A stretch of 64,000 nucleotides of DNA from Halomonas sp. 25-S5 (GCF_029889845.1 NZ_JARANV010000004.1:124001-188000), one strand, 5' to 3'; counted from the stretch's first letter, positions 40,901 through 51,737 are shown. Notes: a model not told the origin generated them from the letters alone. Made by a program: numbers and translations.

Positions 40901-42093
40901 GGCGCCACCTCGTCGGCCAGTTCCGGGGCCACGCTGGCCGGCAGCGGACGGCCCGCGACCAGCGCCTCGATGGCCTCGGCCGCCCGCCGGCTGGCATCGC
41001 GCTGCAGGCCAGCATGCATGGCGGCGAAGCGGGCCTCCAGGGCCGCCCGCCCCGCGGGATCGTCGAGCATCTCGCCCAGGCGCTCGGCGATCGCCTCGGG
41101 GGTGGCCGCGTCCTGGATCAGCTCCGGCACCAGGGCCTCGCGGGCGATCAGGTTGGGCAGCGAGATCCACTCGGTCTTCACCAGTCGCTTGGCCAGCCAG
41201 TGGGTCATGGGCGCCATCCGGTAGGCGACCAGCATCGCGCGGTGGCAGAGCATCGCCTCCAGGGCCGCGGTGCCCGAGGCGAGCAGCACCGCATCGCTTG
41301 CCAGCATGGCTTCCCGGGCCTGGCCGTCGACCAGGGTCAGGCGCGCCGTCAGGGCGGGATGCTCGGCCATCAGCGCCTCCAGCTCGCCGCGGCGTTCGGG
41401 TGTCGCCGCCGGGACCACCACCCGCAGCCCGGGGCGCGATGCGCAGAGCCGCTCGGCGGCAGCGAGGAAGGTCTCGCCCAGGAAACGGATCTCGCTGGCC
41501 CGGGAGCCGGGCAGCACCGCCAGTACCTGCTCGGCATCGGCCAGGCCCAGGTCGGCACGCGCGGCCACGCGGTCGTTGTCGAGGGGCAGCTCGTCGGCCA
41601 GCGGGTGGCCGACGAAGGCCACCGGTACCCGGTGGCGCGCATAGAAGGCGGCCTCGAAGGGCAGGAAGGTGAGCATGGCATCGACCGAGCGGGCGATGCC
41701 CTTGACCCGCCCCTGGCGCCAAGCCCAGACGGAGGGGCTGACGTAGTGGGCGGTGGTCAGGCCCGCCTCGCGCAGCTGTCGCTCCAGCCCGAGGTTGAAG
41801 TCCGGGGCATCGATGCCGATAACGATATCGGGCTGCCAGGCCAGGGCATCGCGCCTGAGTTCGCGACGCACCCGGACCAGGCCGGGCAGGTGCCGGATCA
41901 CCTCGACCAGGCCCATCACCGACAGGGTCTCCAGGGGGAAGCGGCTGTCGATGCCCTCGGCGATCATGCGCGGGCCGCCGATGCCGCGGAACTCGACCCC
42001 GGGATGGCGCGCCTTCAGCGCACGCATCAGGCTGGCCCCCAGGATGTCGCCCGAGAGCTCGCCCGCGACCAGGTAGACGCGCCGGACCGTCAT
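40897..42093 (-). CDS. lpxB: Lipid-A-disaccharide synthase
   Basis: GT19 glycosyltransferase that joins UDP-diacylglucosamine and lipid X to form the lipid A disaccharide at the inner membrane. It starts [31 protein letters not shown] and [16 protein letters not shown] [13 protein letters not shown] match the family, and [15 protein letters not shown] is the UDP-binding region. It has 398 residues. It follows lpxA after a short gap and ends overlapping rnhB. Confidence 0.96.
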   Translation of the reverse strand: MTVRRVYLVAGELSGDILGASLMRALKARHPGVEFRGIGGPRMIAEGIDSRFPLETLSVMGLVEVIRHLPGLVRVRRELRRDALAWQPDIVIGIDAPDFNLGLERQLREAGLTTAHYVSPSVWAWRQGRVKGIARSVDAMLTFLPFEAAFYARHRVPVAFVGHPLADELPLDNDRVAARADLGLADAEQVLAVLPGSRASEIRFLGETFLAAAERLCASRPGLRVVVPAATPERRGELEALMAEHPALTARLTLVDGQAREAMLASDAVLLASGTAALEAMLCHRAMLVAYRMAPMTHWLAKRLVKTEWISLPNLIAREALVPELIQDAATPEAIAERLGEMLDDPAGRAALEARFAAMHAGLQRDASRRAAEAIEALVAGRPLPASVAPELADEVAP

Positions 42094-42120
42094 GATGCCA
42101 CCCTCATCAACGCGCCATGC

Positions 42121-42888
42121 TCAGCGGATGATGCCGCGAGTCGAGACCTCGATGGAGGCGGCGAAAACCTCGGTCTCGGGCAGCGCGAAGCGCTCCCGGA
42201 CCTGGCTCAGGGCCTGCTCGGTCGTCAGTCCCTGTCGGTAGACCAGCTTGTAGGCCTCACCCAGCGCACGGATAGCTTCCTTGGTGAAGCCGCGGCGCTT
42301 GAGTCCTATCAGGTTGAGTCCGTGGACCTGGGCCGGGTTGCCGTTGATCATCACGTAGGCCGGGGTGTCCTTGGTGATGATCGAGCCGCCGCCAGCCATG
42401 GCATGCTCGCCGAAGTGGCAGAACTGGTGGATGGCCGAGAGCCCCCCGAGGATAACGGAGTCGCCCAGGGTCACATGGCCGGCGAGCGTCACCTGGTTGG
42501 CCAGGATGCAGTCGTCGCCGATCACGCAGTCGTGGCCGACGTGCACATAGGCCATGAAGAGGTTGCGCGAGCCGATGGTGGTCTCGCCGCGATCCTGGGC
42601 GGTGCCGCGGTGCAGGGTGGCCCCCTCGCGGATGATGTTGTCGTCGCCCATGACCAGGCGGGTCGGCTCCCCCGCGTACTTCTTGTCCTGGCAGTCCTCG
42701 CCCACCGAGGCGAACTGGAAGATGCGGGTGCGCGCGCCCAGCACGGTGGGCCCCTTGAGCACGACATGGGGGCCGATGCGACTGCCGGGCCCGATCTCGA
42801 CATCGGGCCCGATCACCGTAAAGGGCCCGACCTCGACATCGTCGGCCAGGCGCGCCGCGGGATCGATCAGGGCGGTGGGGTGTATCAA
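42121..42888 (-). CDS. lpxA: UDP-N-acetylglucosamine acyltransferase
   Basis: First enzyme of lipid A synthesis, a trimeric left-handed beta-helix acyltransferase using 3-hydroxyacyl-ACP. Hexapeptide repeats run from [18 protein letters not shown] through most of the protein. The catalytic His lies in the [13 protein letters not shown] region, and [12 protein letters not shown] marks the C-terminal helical part. It has 255 residues. It overlaps fabZ by four bases. Confidence 0.97.
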   Translation of the reverse strand: MIHPTALIDPAARLADDVEVGPFTVIGPDVEIGPGSRIGPHVVLKGPTVLGARTRIFQFASVGEDCQDKKYAGEPTRLVMGDDNIIREGATLHRGTAQDRGETTIGSRNLFMAYVHVGHDCVIGDDCILANQVTLAGHVTLGDSVILGGLSAIHQFCHFGEHAMAGGGSIITKDTPAYVMINGNPAQVHGLNLIGLKRRGFTKEAIRALGEAYKLVYRQGLTTEQALSQVRERFALPETEVFAASIEVSTRGIIR

Positions 42889-43328
42889 GCGACCTTCCTC
42901 TCGGCGCAGGTGATGTCGGCCTCGCAGACCAGCTCGCCGTCCACTGTGGCGCGGCAGGCGAATTTCCAGATGCCGCGCTTGGTACGCTCGACCCGGGCTT
43001 CCAGCACCAGCTGGTCACCGGGCATCACCGGGCGCTTGAAGCGCACGTTGTCGCTGGCCACCAGGTAGTAGACGTAGCCGTCGGCGGGCAGCTTGTTGAC
43101 GGTCTTGAAGCCGAGGATGCCGCAGGCCTGGGCCAGCGCCTCGACCACCAGCACGCCGGGCATGATCGGATGATGCGGGAAGTGGCCGTTGAAGAAGGGC
43201 TCATTGATGCTGACATTCTTGTAGGCAACGATGGCTTCGCCCAGGGTGATCTCCGTCACCCGGTCCACCAGCAGGAAGGGGTAGCGGTGGGGCAGATACT
43301 CACGAATCTCGTTGATGTCCATTACCAT
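42885..43328 (-). CDS. fabZ: 3-hydroxyacyl-ACP dehydratase FabZ
   Basis: Hot-dog fold dehydratase of type II fatty acid synthesis. Catalytic [20 protein letters not shown] holds the active-site His and Glu. It starts [20 protein letters not shown] and has 147 residues. ATG 43328 has AGAGG eight bases upstream; the in-frame ATG at 43322 is possible. FabZ competes with LpxA/LpxD for 3-hydroxyacyl-ACP, and the lpxD-fabZ-lpxA order reflects that branch point. Confidence 0.97.
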   Translation of the reverse strand: MVMDINEIREYLPHRYPFLLVDRVTEITLGEAIVAYKNVSINEPFFNGHFPHHPIMPGVLVVEALAQACGILGFKTVNKLPADGYVYYLVASDNVRFKRPVMPGDQLVLEARVERTKRGIWKFACRATVDGELVCEADITCAERKVA

Positions 43329-43433
43329 CGTAGCGACCTCTGAAAGACAGGATGCCCTTCCCGTGGAGGGGCATGGCCGGCAGCAAGGGCCGGCGGAAAC
43401 AGGCGGTGGATTATACCGCCCTGTGACGCGGCC

Positions 43434-44471
43434 TCAACCGCTGCGGCCGGCCTTCTCGAGCCGCGCCAGGCGCCGGGCGATGTCGTCGAGCTGCTTGAAG
43501 CGCACCGCGTTGCGACGCCACTGGGCGTTGTCCATGGCGCCGGTCCCGGACGAGTAGATCCCGGGCTCGAGGATCGAGTTGGTCACCAGGCTCATGCCGG
43601 TGACCTGCACCCCGTCGGCGATGGTCAGGTGGCCGGAGAGCCCCACCCCGCCCCCCAGCATGCAGTGGCGGCCCACCCGGGTGGAGCCGGCGATGCCCAC
43701 GCAGCCGGCCAGGGCACTGTGGTCGCCGATCTGCACGTTGTGGGCGATCTGCACCTGGCTGTCGATCTTGACGTCATCGCCGATCAGGGTGTCACCGAGC
43801 GCGCCGCGATCGATGCTCGAGCAGCTGCCCACCTCGACGTCGTCGCCCAGCACCACGCCGCCCAGTTGGGCGATCTTGTGCCAGCGTGAGCCGTCATGGG
43901 CGAAACCGAAGCCGTCGCCGCCGATCACGCAGCCGCTGTGCAGGATGGCCCGGGCCCCGATCACCACGCCATGGCAGACGGTGACATTGGCGTGCAGCCG
44001 CGATCCGGGGCCGATGCGCGAGTTGGCGCCCACCACGCAGCCCGGACCGATGACCACCTCGTCACCCAGCTCGACGCCCGACTCGATCACCGCCTGGGGG
44101 CCGATGGCCACCTCCGCGCCCAGGCGGACGTCGTCGGCGACCAGCGCCGTGGGATGGATCCCGGCCGGGGTGCGGCCGGCCAGGGGATCGAAGAGCCGCG
44201 ACAGCTCGGCGTAGCCGAGGTAGGGATTATCCATCTCCAGGCGCGCCACCGGGCAGCTCTCGGCATGGCCGGGCGGTAGTAGCACCGCCGCGGCCCGGGT
44301 TCCCGGCAGGTCCTTGAGGTAGGCGCGGTTGGCGAGGAAGGCCACTTGGTCCGGCTCGGCCTCCCGGAGCGTGGCCAAGCCGCACACCCGCCGTCCGCCG
44401 TCGCCCTCCAGGTGGGCTCCCAGGCGCTCGGCGATCTCGGCCAGTGTGAGGGTTCGGGCGTCTTGGTTCAT
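43434..44471 (-). CDS. lpxD: UDP-3-O-(3-hydroxyacyl)glucosamine N-acyltransferase
   Basis: Third enzyme of lipid A synthesis, adding the second acyl chain. It has an N-terminal uridine-binding domain, then a long hexapeptide beta-helix (GVELGDEVVIGPGCVVGANS onward) with catalytic His in the GDGFGFAHDGSRWHKIAQLG segment, and a C-terminal helix. It has 345 residues. It sits between skp and fabZ as in E. coli; a 105-base spacer to fabZ contains nothing recognisable. Confidence 0.96.
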   Translation of the reverse strand: MNQDARTLTLAEIAERLGAHLEGDGGRRVCGLATLREAEPDQVAFLANRAYLKDLPGTRAAAVLLPPGHAESCPVARLEMDNPYLGYAELSRLFDPLAGRTPAGIHPTALVADDVRLGAEVAIGPQAVIESGVELGDEVVIGPGCVVGANSRIGPGSRLHANVTVCHGVVIGARAILHSGCVIGGDGFGFAHDGSRWHKIAQLGGVVLGDDVEVGSCSSIDRGALGDTLIGDDVKIDSQVQIAHNVQIGDHSALAGCVGIAGSTRVGRHCMLGGGVGLSGHLTIADGVQVTGMSLVTNSILEPGIYSSGTGAMDNAQWRRNAVRFKQLDDIARRLARLEKAGRSG

Positions 44472-44499
44472 GGGGACTCGCTGTGGTGGGGCGGCCGGC

Positions 44500-45006
44500 T
44501 CAGTAGAGGGTGTTGAGGATCTCGGTGACTTCCCCGGTCAGGTTCTGCAGCTCCCGTTCGGAATGCAGCACGCCGTTCGGGTCCACCAGCACCTCGACCC
44601 CGTGGCGATCGATGACCTGCTGGACGGCCTGGTCCAGCTTGGGCTCGGCCTGCTGGAGGAACTGCTGCTCGGACTGCTGGCGCGCCTGGCCGATCTCCTG
44701 GCGCAGCTGCTCGAAGCGCTGCCCCTTGCGCTGGAACGCCTGCATGGCCGTGCGCCGCTCAGTCTCGGTCATGCTCTCGCCCTGCTGCTGCAGGCGCTGC
44801 TGCATCTGCTCAAGCTCCTGGCCCAGGGATTCGGCCTCCTGCTGCTGGCTGGCGAGGCGATTGCGCAACTCGTTCATGGAACGCTGGGCGACGTCGGTCT
44901 CCATCAGCGCGGCGCGCCAGTCGAGCACGGCCACCTCGTCGGCCTGGGCCGGCAGGGTGACGGCGGCCAACAGGCTGAGGCAGAGGGCAGCGGACAGCTT
45001 GCGCAT
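44500..45006 (-). CDS. skp: Periplasmic chaperone Skp/OmpH
   Basis: Trimeric periplasmic chaperone that holds unfolded outer-membrane proteins for BamA. The signal peptide is MRKLSAALCLSLLAAVTLP with cleavage likely after Ala-Gln-Ala before DEVAVLD. The rest is a long coiled-coil arm, extremely rich in Gln and Glu (EAESLGQELEQMQQRLQQQ). It has 168 residues. ATG at 45006 has GAGGAG upstream; the longer frame to 45081 lacks a signal sequence. It is located directly downstream of bamA. Confidence 0.94.
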   Translation of the reverse strand: MRKLSAALCLSLLAAVTLPAQADEVAVLDWRAALMETDVAQRSMNELRNRLASQQQEAESLGQELEQMQQRLQQQGESMTETERRTAMQAFQRKGQRFEQLRQEIGQARQQSEQQFLQQAEPKLDQAVQQVIDRHGVEVLVDPNGVLHSERELQNLTGEVTEILNTLY

Positions 45007-45034
45007 GCGAGGGACTCCTCGATAGGGGGCTGGA

Positions 45035-47374
45035 TCAGAAGGTCTGACCCAGCGAGAACTGGAAGAGTTGGGTGTCGTCACCGTCCTTGTCGTTGAGCGG
45101 CTCGGCGACGCTGAAGGTCAGCGGCCCCACCGGGGTCAGCCAGGAGAGGCCGACGCCTGCGCTGTAGCGCAGCTCGCCCAGGTCGATGCCGGAGTCGCAC
45201 GAAGAGGTGAACCCCTCGGGCACGTCATAGCAGTCGGTCAGGAAGGTGTTGCCGGCATCCAGGAACAGCGAGGCCTGAAGCGAGCGCTGGTCCTCGACGA
45301 AGGGCACCGGGAAGAGCACCTCGGCGCTGCCCTCCACCAGAATGTTGCCGCCGAGGGTGCGGTCGTCGCCACCGTTGCGCTCGGTGGTGGCCGGCCCCAG
45401 GGTGTTGCCGGTGAAGCCGCGTACCGAGCCCAGGCCACCGGAGAAAAAGTTCTCGTAGAACGGATAGGGGTCGTCACCGACGCTGTCCGCGTAGCCCAGC
45501 TCGCCGCTGAACTTCAGCCCCCAGGTCTGCTCCTCGTTGAGGGGGAAGATCTGGCGGGCCCGGGCGCGCAGCTTGTAGTACTCGGCGTCGCTGCCCGGCA
45601 CCGCACTCTCCAGCGACAGGCGCTGGTAGTTGCCGGCGGTGGGCATGATGCCGCGGTTGAGGTTGTTGCGGGTCCAGCTGGCGGTGAGCTTCAGGCTCTG
45701 GGCGTCACTACCCTGATCCTCCTCATACTGGATGATTTCGGCCGGTGTATCGCGGAAAGTCCTGAGGGTCAGGTCCTCGACCGCGGCCCCGAAGTTCAGG
45801 CGGGCCAGCTCGTTGATCGGATAGCCGAAGTTGATGCCCCCACCGTAGGCGTCGGTGGAGTAGGTCGAGATGTCGGAGTCCTCATAGTCGGTCTCGCGGT
45901 AGTAGAGGTTATAGCCGCGCGAGATGCCGCCCAGGGTCCAGTACGGGTCAGTGTAACCGAAGTTGAGGCTGGTGAAGGTGTCGCTGCGCTGGGCACCGAT
46001 GTTGACCCGGTTGCCGGTCCCCAGGAAGTTGTTCTGGGACAGCGAGGCGCCGTAGATCACCCCGGCGCTCTGGGAGAAGCCGATGCTCGCCGAGATCGAG
46101 CCGGAGGGCTGCTCCTCCACGGTGTAGGTGACGTCCAGCTTGTCAGGTTCGCCGGCCACCGGACGGGTCTCCACGTCGACCTGCTTGAAGAAGCCCAGGC
46201 GCTCCAGGCGCTGGCGCGACTGGCTGATCGACTCGGTGGAGGCCGGCGCGCCCTCCATCTGGATCATCTCGCGACGCAGCACCTCGTCCTGGGTGGTGGT
46301 GTTGCCGATAAACTCTATACGCCGCACGTAAGCCCGGCGCCCCGGCTCGATGCGGAAGGTCAGGTCCACGGTGTCGCCGGTGGTGGCGACCTCGGGAATG
46401 CCGTCCACGTTGGCGAAGGCAAAGCCCTCGGCCCCCAGCCGCGAGCGCAGGGCCTCCGCGGAGGCGGTCACGTCGCTGCGCGAGAAGATCTCGCCGGTTT
46501 CCACCTCCAGCAGCCCACGGGCCTCGCGCTCGGGGACCCGCAGATCACCGGCGAAGCGGATGTCGCCCAGCCGGTACTGACGCCCCTCGTCGATGTTCAC
46601 GGTGACAAAGATCCGTGACTTGTCGGGGCTGATCGAGACCTGAGAGGACTCGATGTTGAAGTTCACGTAGCCGCGGTCCAGATAGAAGGAGCGCAGCCGC
46701 TCCAGGTCACCGGCCAGGGCCTCACGGGAGTACTCGTCGCTGGAGAACCAGCCGAAGAACCAGCCCGGCTTATCCTCCAGCTCGAAGACCTCGCGCAGCT
46801 CGTCATCGGCGAAGTCACGGTTGCCGACGATGTTGATCTGGCGGATCTTGGCCACCGCCCCCTCATCGATGTCGATGTTGACCTGGACCTGGCCCTCGCC
46901 GACTTCCTCGACGGAGGTGTCGATCCGCGCGCTGTAGCGCCCCTGGGATTGATAGACCCCCTCCAGTTCGCGCTGGATCTCCTCGAGGGTGGAGAGCTGC
47001 AGCACCTGCCCCTCATCCAGCCCGGCCTGCTTGAGGCCGTTGCGCAGGTCCTCGTCGGCGATCTGCTTGTTGCCCTCGATGTTGAGGCGCGCGATGGTCG
47101 GGCGTTCGACCACCTGGATGATCAGGACGTCGCCCTCGCGGGCCAGGCTGACGTCCTCGAAGAGGCCCGTGGCGAAGAGCGACCGGGCCGCCTCGGCCAG
47201 TTCGCGCTCGTCGACCCGGTCGCGGGCGCTGACAGGAAAGGCATTGAACACGGAGGCGGGCGAGACCCGCTGCAGCCCCTCTACCCTTATGTCGGAAACG
47301 TCGAAAGGTTCCGCCAGTGCCGCCTGGGCACCTACGAGCAGCAGCGCCGCCAGTCCGATGGTCTTGATTTTCAT
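45035..47374 (-). CDS. bamA: Outer-membrane assembly factor BamA
   Basis: Omp85 protein that inserts beta-barrel proteins into the outer membrane. The signal peptide is MKIKTIGLAALLLVGAQAAL with cleavage near LAE. Five periplasmic POTRA repeats follow (first at FDVSDIRVEGLQRVSP), then a 16-strand barrel with the conserved VRGF motif (GSVRGFTGNTLGP). It ends in Phe (FSLGQTF), the outer-membrane sorting signal. It has 779 residues. It follows rseP and precedes skp. Confidence 0.97.
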   Translation of the reverse strand: MKIKTIGLAALLLVGAQAALAEPFDVSDIRVEGLQRVSPASVFNAFPVSARDRVDERELAEAARSLFATGLFEDVSLAREGDVLIIQVVERPTIARLNIEGNKQIADEDLRNGLKQAGLDEGQVLQLSTLEEIQRELEGVYQSQGRYSARIDTSVEEVGEGQVQVNIDIDEGAVAKIRQINIVGNRDFADDELREVFELEDKPGWFFGWFSSDEYSREALAGDLERLRSFYLDRGYVNFNIESSQVSISPDKSRIFVTVNIDEGRQYRLGDIRFAGDLRVPEREARGLLEVETGEIFSRSDVTASAEALRSRLGAEGFAFANVDGIPEVATTGDTVDLTFRIEPGRRAYVRRIEFIGNTTTQDEVLRREMIQMEGAPASTESISQSRQRLERLGFFKQVDVETRPVAGEPDKLDVTYTVEEQPSGSISASIGFSQSAGVIYGASLSQNNFLGTGNRVNIGAQRSDTFTSLNFGYTDPYWTLGGISRGYNLYYRETDYEDSDISTYSTDAYGGGINFGYPINELARLNFGAAVEDLTLRTFRDTPAEIIQYEEDQGSDAQSLKLTASWTRNNLNRGIMPTAGNYQRLSLESAVPGSDAEYYKLRARARQIFPLNEEQTWGLKFSGELGYADSVGDDPYPFYENFFSGGLGSVRGFTGNTLGPATTERNGGDDRTLGGNILVEGSAEVLFPVPFVEDQRSLQASLFLDAGNTFLTDCYDVPEGFTSSCDSGIDLGELRYSAGVGLSWLTPVGPLTFSVAEPLNDKDGDDTQLFQFSLGQTF

Positions 47375-47461
47375 GCAGTCGATTCGCTCGCGTTGATCTG
47401 CCGTCCTGTCCAGACAGGCACCTTATACATTTGTACTGGCCACTGACAAGCCAGCGCCCGA

Positions 47462-48820
47462 CTACCAGAGCCGCATCAGGTCGAAATACAGCGCCATCAG
47501 CATCAGGGTGCCGACCAGCGCCAGGCCGATGCGCAGGCCCACGGCCTGGACCTGTTCGGACACCGGACGACCGCGCACCACCTCGACCAGGTAATAGAGC
47601 AGATGGCCGCCGTCGAGCACCGGGATCGGCAGCAGGTTGAGCACCCCCAGGCTGATCGAGAGGTAGGCCAGGAAGCTGACGAAGCTCTCGAGGCCACTGC
47701 GCGCCGACTCGCCGGCAATCCGGGCGATGGTGATGGGCCCGGAGAGGTTCGACGGCGAGATCAGCCCTACCACCATCTTGCGGATGGCGCCCAGGGTCAG
47801 CACCGTCATCTCGCCGGTGCGCGCCAACGACTGCCCCACGGCGGCCAGCGGGCCGTAACGGATCTCGCGACGGTACTCGTCGGGCCAGCCGACGGCCTCG
47901 ACGCCGGCGCCGATGTAGCCGATGGACACGCCCTCCTCCAGCTGGTTGCGGCCGGGAGTGACGGTGATCTCGCGGCGCTCGCCGTCGCGCAGCACCTCGA
48001 GGGTGAGGGGTCGGCCGGGACTGGCGCGGACCCGGTCGACGAAGGCCATCCAGTCCGCCACCGGCTCACCGTCCACCGCAACGACCTCGTCGCCCACCTG
48101 CAGGCCGGCCTCGGCGGCCGCTTCGCCCTCGACCAGCTGGCCCAGCACCGCCGGGATCTCGGGCTGCCAGGGGGTCAGCCCCAGGCTCGGCAGCGGCCGG
48201 GGCGGATCCTGGCGCACCAGCCACTCCTCGACCGGCAAGCGATAGGTCCGCGGGTCGGCGGTGGCCTCGTCGCGGGCCTTGACCTCGAGCTCGCCGCTCT
48301 CGCCGATGGCCGCGATCAGCTTGAGGTTGATCTCGTCCCAGGAGCGCACCACCTCACCGCGGACCGCGGTGATCTCCTGGCCTGTCTCGAGGCCGCCGCG
48401 GCTGGCCGGGGAGTCCGGCGCCACGCTGCCGATCACCGGCGCCACCGTGGTAGTGCCGGCCACGAACAGCGCCCAGTAGGCGACGATGGCCAGCAGGAAG
48501 TTGGCCAGCGGCCCGGCCGCGACGACGGCGATGCGCTGCCAGACCGTCTTGTTGTTGAAGGCCTGCGACCGCTCGGCGGGATCGACGGGCCCCTCGCGCT
48601 CGTCGAGCATCTTCACGTAGCCGCCCAGCGGGATCGCGGCCACCACGAACTCGGTGCCGTGGCGGTCGACGCGGGACCAGATCGGCTTGCCGAAGCCCAC
48701 CGAGAAGCGCAGCACCTTCACGCCGCAGCGCCGGGCCACCCAGAAGTGGCCGAACTCGTGGAAGGTGATCAAGAGGCCGAGCACCACGATCACGGCCAGC
48801 ACGTTCTGGATCAGGCCCAA
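47462..48820 (-). CDS. rseP: RIP metalloprotease RseP
   Basis: Inner-membrane site-2 protease that cuts anti-sigma-E factor RseA after DegS. The zinc motif is FHEFGHFW (HEFGH at residues 21-25) in the first membrane helix. Two periplasmic PDZ domains lie in the middle (PDSPASRGGLETGQEI and GEAAAEAGLQVGDEVVAVDG). The second metal site is NLLPIPVLDGGHL near the C-terminus. It has 452 residues. Placement between dxr and bamA is conserved. Confidence 0.96.
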   Translation of the reverse strand: MGLIQNVLAVIVVLGLLITFHEFGHFWVARRCGVKVLRFSVGFGKPIWSRVDRHGTEFVVAAIPLGGYVKMLDEREGPVDPAERSQAFNNKTVWQRIAVVAAGPLANFLLAIVAYWALFVAGTTTVAPVIGSVAPDSPASRGGLETGQEITAVRGEVVRSWDEINLKLIAAIGESGELEVKARDEATADPRTYRLPVEEWLVRQDPPRPLPSLGLTPWQPEIPAVLGQLVEGEAAAEAGLQVGDEVVAVDGEPVADWMAFVDRVRASPGRPLTLEVLRDGERREITVTPGRNQLEEGVSIGYIGAGVEAVGWPDEYRREIRYGPLAAVGQSLARTGEMTVLTLGAIRKMVVGLISPSNLSGPITIARIAGESARSGLESFVSFLAYLSISLGVLNLLPIPVLDGGHLLYYLVEVVRGRPVSEQVQAVGLRIGLALVGTLMLMALYFDLMRLW

Positions 48821-48859
48821 GGCAATCTCCTTGCAGTCAACAATGTAAAGGCGCGCGCA

Positions 48860-50041
48860 TCATTGCCGCGCCAGCCAGGCGTGTGCCGCGCGCCGGGCGA
48901 GGACATCGGCCTCGAGGATGGTCTCGAGGTCCCCGGCCGGTGCGACCAGGCGCTCATCGCGCACCCGAGCCACTAGGTCACCGATGCCGGTGAAGCCGAG
49001 GCGGCCGGCCAGGAAGGCCTCCACCGCCACCTCGTTGGCGGCATTGAGCACCGCCGGCGCGGTACCGCCCGCGGCCATGGCCTCCCGGGCCAGGCGCAGG
49101 CAGGGAAAGGCCGCCTCGTCGGCGGGCTCGAAGTCGAGTCGCGCGACCCGGAAGAGGTCCAGCGCCTCCACCCCGGCGTCGATACGCTCCGGCCAGGCCA
49201 GCCCGTAGGCGATGGGGGTCCGCATATCCGGGTTGCCCAGCTGGGCGATCACCGAGCCGTCGCTGTAGGCCGCCATGGAGTGGATCACGCTCTGGGGGTG
49301 CACCACCACCTGAATCTGGTCGGGGCGAGCATCGAACAGCCAGCACGCCTCGATCAGCTCGAGTCCCTTGTTCATCAGGGTGGCGCTGTCCACCGAGATC
49401 TTGCGCCCCATGGACCAGTTGGGGTGGGCGCAGGCCTGGTCCGGGGTCACGCGGGCCAGGGCATCTCGCGACCAGCCGCGGAAGGGGCCGCCCGAGGCGG
49501 TCAGCAGCAGCTGCGTCACCCCGTGGCACCTCAGGCCACCGCGATGCTCGACGGGTAGACACTGGTAGATGGCATTATGTTCGGAATCGATGGGCAGGAG
49601 GGTCGCGCCATGGCGCGTCACGGCGTCCATGAACAGCGCCCCGGACATCACCAGGGCCTCCTTGTTGGCCAGCAGGACGCGCTTGCCGGCCTTCACCGCG
49701 GCTAGCGTCGGCAGCAGGCCGGCGGCACCGACGATGGCCGCCATCACGGTATCGACCTCGCGGGCCTCGGCTACCTCGACCAGCGCCTCCCGGCCGGCCC
49801 GCACCTCGGTGGCGAGCCCCGCCTCGGCCAGCTGCCCGCGCAGCCAGGAGGCGTCCTCCTCGGCATCGAGCACGGCCACTGCTGGCCGGTGGCGCCGACA
49901 CTGGGCCAGCAGCGCTTCTCGTGAGCGGTGGGCGGTCAGGGCGTGCACCCGGTAGCGTTCGGGGTGGCGGCCGAGGACGTCCAGGGTGCTGGTGCCGATG
50001 GAGCCGGTGGCGCCGAGCACGGTCACGCGGCGCAGGGTCAC
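48860..50041 (-). CDS. dxr: 1-deoxy-D-xylulose 5-phosphate reductoisomerase
   Basis: Second step of the MEP isoprenoid pathway, converting DXP to MEP with NADPH. It has the NADPH loop [13 protein letters not shown] (from about residue 10), the metal and substrate segments [15 protein letters not shown] and [18 protein letters not shown], and the C-terminal domain with [17 protein letters not shown]. The start is GTG at 50041, overlapping the cdsA stop as GTGA; no ATG is available before the Rossmann loop. That gives 393 residues, the usual length. The longer open frame to 50713 is antisense or out of frame to cdsA. Confidence 0.95.
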   Translation of the reverse strand: MTLRRVTVLGATGSIGTSTLDVLGRHPERYRVHALTAHRSREALLAQCRRHRPAVAVLDAEEDASWLRGQLAEAGLATEVRAGREALVEVAEAREVDTVMAAIVGAAGLLPTLAAVKAGKRVLLANKEALVMSGALFMDAVTRHGATLLPIDSEHNAIYQCLPVEHRGGLRCHGVTQLLLTASGGPFRGWSRDALARVTPDQACAHPNWSMGRKISVDSATLMNKGLELIEACWLFDARPDQIQVVVHPQSVIHSMAAYSDGSVIAQLGNPDMRTPIAYGLAWPERIDAGVEALDLFRVARLDFEPADEAAFPCLRLAREAMAAGGTAPAVLNAANEVAVEAFLAGRLGFTGIGDLVARVRDERLVAPAGDLETILEADVLARRAAHAWLARQ

Positions 50042-50838
50042 AGCAGCCCCCCGTGCAACAGCGCGAACAGCGGCACCGCCGCGGTCAGGCTGTCGACTCG
50101 GTCGAGCACCCCGCCATGGCCCGGCAATAGCTGGCTGGAGTCCTTGATGCCGCGATGGCGCTTGAGCATGCTCTCGAGCAGGTCGCCCAGCACCGAGGCC
50201 AGGGTCACCACCGCCGTCGCCAGCAGCAGCATCAGGCCACCGGCGACTCCGAGGCCCTGCCAGGCGGCGAAGCCGACCGCCAGCAGCGAGGTGACGGCCA
50301 GGCCGCCAGCCACGCCCTCCCACGTCTTGCCGGGGCTGACGCTGGGGGCCAGCTTGTGTCGGCCGAGGGCCCGGCCGACGAAGTAAGCACCGATGTCGGC
50401 GCCCCACACCAGCAACAGCACGAACAGCAGCCAGACGGCACCGCCCTCGCGCAGCACGCTGAAGCCCACCCAGGTCGGCAGCAGCACCCAGAGCCCCATG
50501 GCCAGGCGCATGCCGGTCGAGCGCCACTGCGCCAGGCGCGCTGGATAGCCGGTCACCCAGTAGAGGTTGGCCAGCCAGCCCAGCGCGCCCAGCCACAGCG
50601 GCCAGGTCGACAGCACGGCCCCGGTCGCCCAGCACAGCGCCATCAGCACGGCGAGGCCCACCACCGGGAGCAGGCGACGGCTCGGCGGGCTGATGCCGGC
50701 GAGGTTGGCCCACTCCCAGGCGGCGAGCAGCACGATGGCGGCGGTGAATAACTGGAACCCCTCACCCTCCAGGCCGAACAGGCCCAACAGGGCCAGAGGG
50801 AGCAGCCAGGCCGCGGTGAGGATCCGTTGTCTAAGCAC
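50038..50838 (-). CDS. cdsA: Phosphatidate cytidylyltransferase
   Basis: Integral membrane enzyme making CDP-diacylglycerol for phospholipid synthesis. It has eight or so hydrophobic helices, the conserved [14 protein letters not shown] segment and the C-terminal signature [14 protein letters not shown]. It has 266 residues. The start appears to be GTG at 50838 ([13 protein letters not shown]), overlapping the uppS stop by eight bases. It lies between uppS and dxr as in E. coli. Confidence 0.95.
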   Translation of the reverse strand: MLRQRILTAAWLLPLALLGLFGLEGEGFQLFTAAIVLLAAWEWANLAGISPPSRRLLPVVGLAVLMALCWATGAVLSTWPLWLGALGWLANLYWVTGYPARLAQWRSTGMRLAMGLWVLLPTWVGFSVLREGGAVWLLFVLLLVWGADIGAYFVGRALGRHKLAPSVSPGKTWEGVAGGLAVTSLLAVGFAAWQGLGVAGGLMLLLATAVVTLASVLGDLLESMLKRHRGIKDSSQLLPGHGGVLDRVDSLTAAVPLFALLHGGLL

Positions 50839-51631
50839 CCTGTGCCTCGATCTGTTCGTCGGTCATGCCGAAGCGCCGCTGCCGTCCCTGAAAGTCGGCC
50901 AGCGCACGGTCGAAGGCGGCGCCATCAAAGTCGGGCCACAATACGGGGGTGAAATGCAGCTCGGCATAGGCCATCTGCCAGAGCAGAAAGTTGGAGATGC
51001 GCCGCTCACCACTGGTGCGGATACACAGATCCACCGGCGCATCCCCGGACAGGCTCACCTCCTCGTCGAGGGCCCGCTCGTCGATCGCCGCGGGGTCGAG
51101 CTCGCCGGCGGCGACCCGCTCGGCCAGCCGCCGGGCAGCACCGGCGATGTCCCAGCGCCCCCCGTAGTTGGCCGCGATCACCAAGTGCAGGCCGGAGTTG
51201 TCCCGCGTCAGCGCCTCGGCGCTGGCGATATGCTTCTGGATCGAAGCGGAGAAGCCGCTGCGGTCACCGATCACCGACAGGCGGATGCCGTGCCGATGGA
51301 GCTTCCTGACCTCGCGCTTGAGCGCCATGAGGAAGAGCTCCATCAGGGCATTGACCTCGCTGGCAGGCCGCTTCCAGTTCTCGCTGGAGAAGGCGAACAG
51401 CGTGAGGGTCTCGATGCCGCGCTCGGCGGCACGGCGGATGACGGCGCGCACCGCCTCGACGCCGGCATGATGGCCACGCACGCCGGACAGGCCACGCGCC
51501 TTCGCCCAGCGGTTGTTGCCGTCCATGATGATGGCCACGTGGCGCGGCAGGGGCGCCTCGCCGGCGGTAGGCCCGTCGTCGGGGGTGGCCCCGGAACGGG
51601 GAGAGTGCGGTGACGTCATGATGTCTCGCAT
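50831..51631 (-). CDS. uppS: Undecaprenyl diphosphate synthase
   Basis: cis-Prenyltransferase that makes the C55 carrier lipid for peptidoglycan and LPS. The active site is HVAIIMDGNNRWAK (Asp37), with GHHAGVEAVRAVIR, LFAFSSENWKRP and DLCIRTSGERRISNFLLWQ, all family signatures. It has 266 residues. The first 28 residues are non-conserved. ATG at 51631 or 51619 are both possible, as neither has a good ribosome site. It precedes cdsA with an eight-base overlap. Confidence 0.95.
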   Translation of the reverse strand: MRDIMTSPHSPRSGATPDDGPTAGEAPLPRHVAIIMDGNNRWAKARGLSGVRGHHAGVEAVRAVIRRAAERGIETLTLFAFSSENWKRPASEVNALMELFLMALKREVRKLHRHGIRLSVIGDRSGFSASIQKHIASAEALTRDNSGLHLVIAANYGGRWDIAGAARRLAERVAAGELDPAAIDERALDEEVSLSGDAPVDLCIRTSGERRISNFLLWQMAYAELHFTPVLWPDFDGAAFDRALADFQGRQRRFGMTDEQIEAQGA

Positions 51632-51737
51632 GGCGGGTAAGAGCGTGTAAGCCGGCGAACCGCGGACGCCTCACCCGCGGTTCGCCGAGGGGCGATCCGT
51701 CGCCGGCGGCGCCGTTCGCCGGTGCCGCCCGCCGTCC

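Noticed and set aside
50042..50713. N-terminal extension of dxr (617-codon frame)
   Set aside because: This part is an out-of-frame reading of cdsA on the same strand; the Dxr Rossmann loop begins right after the GTG at 50041.
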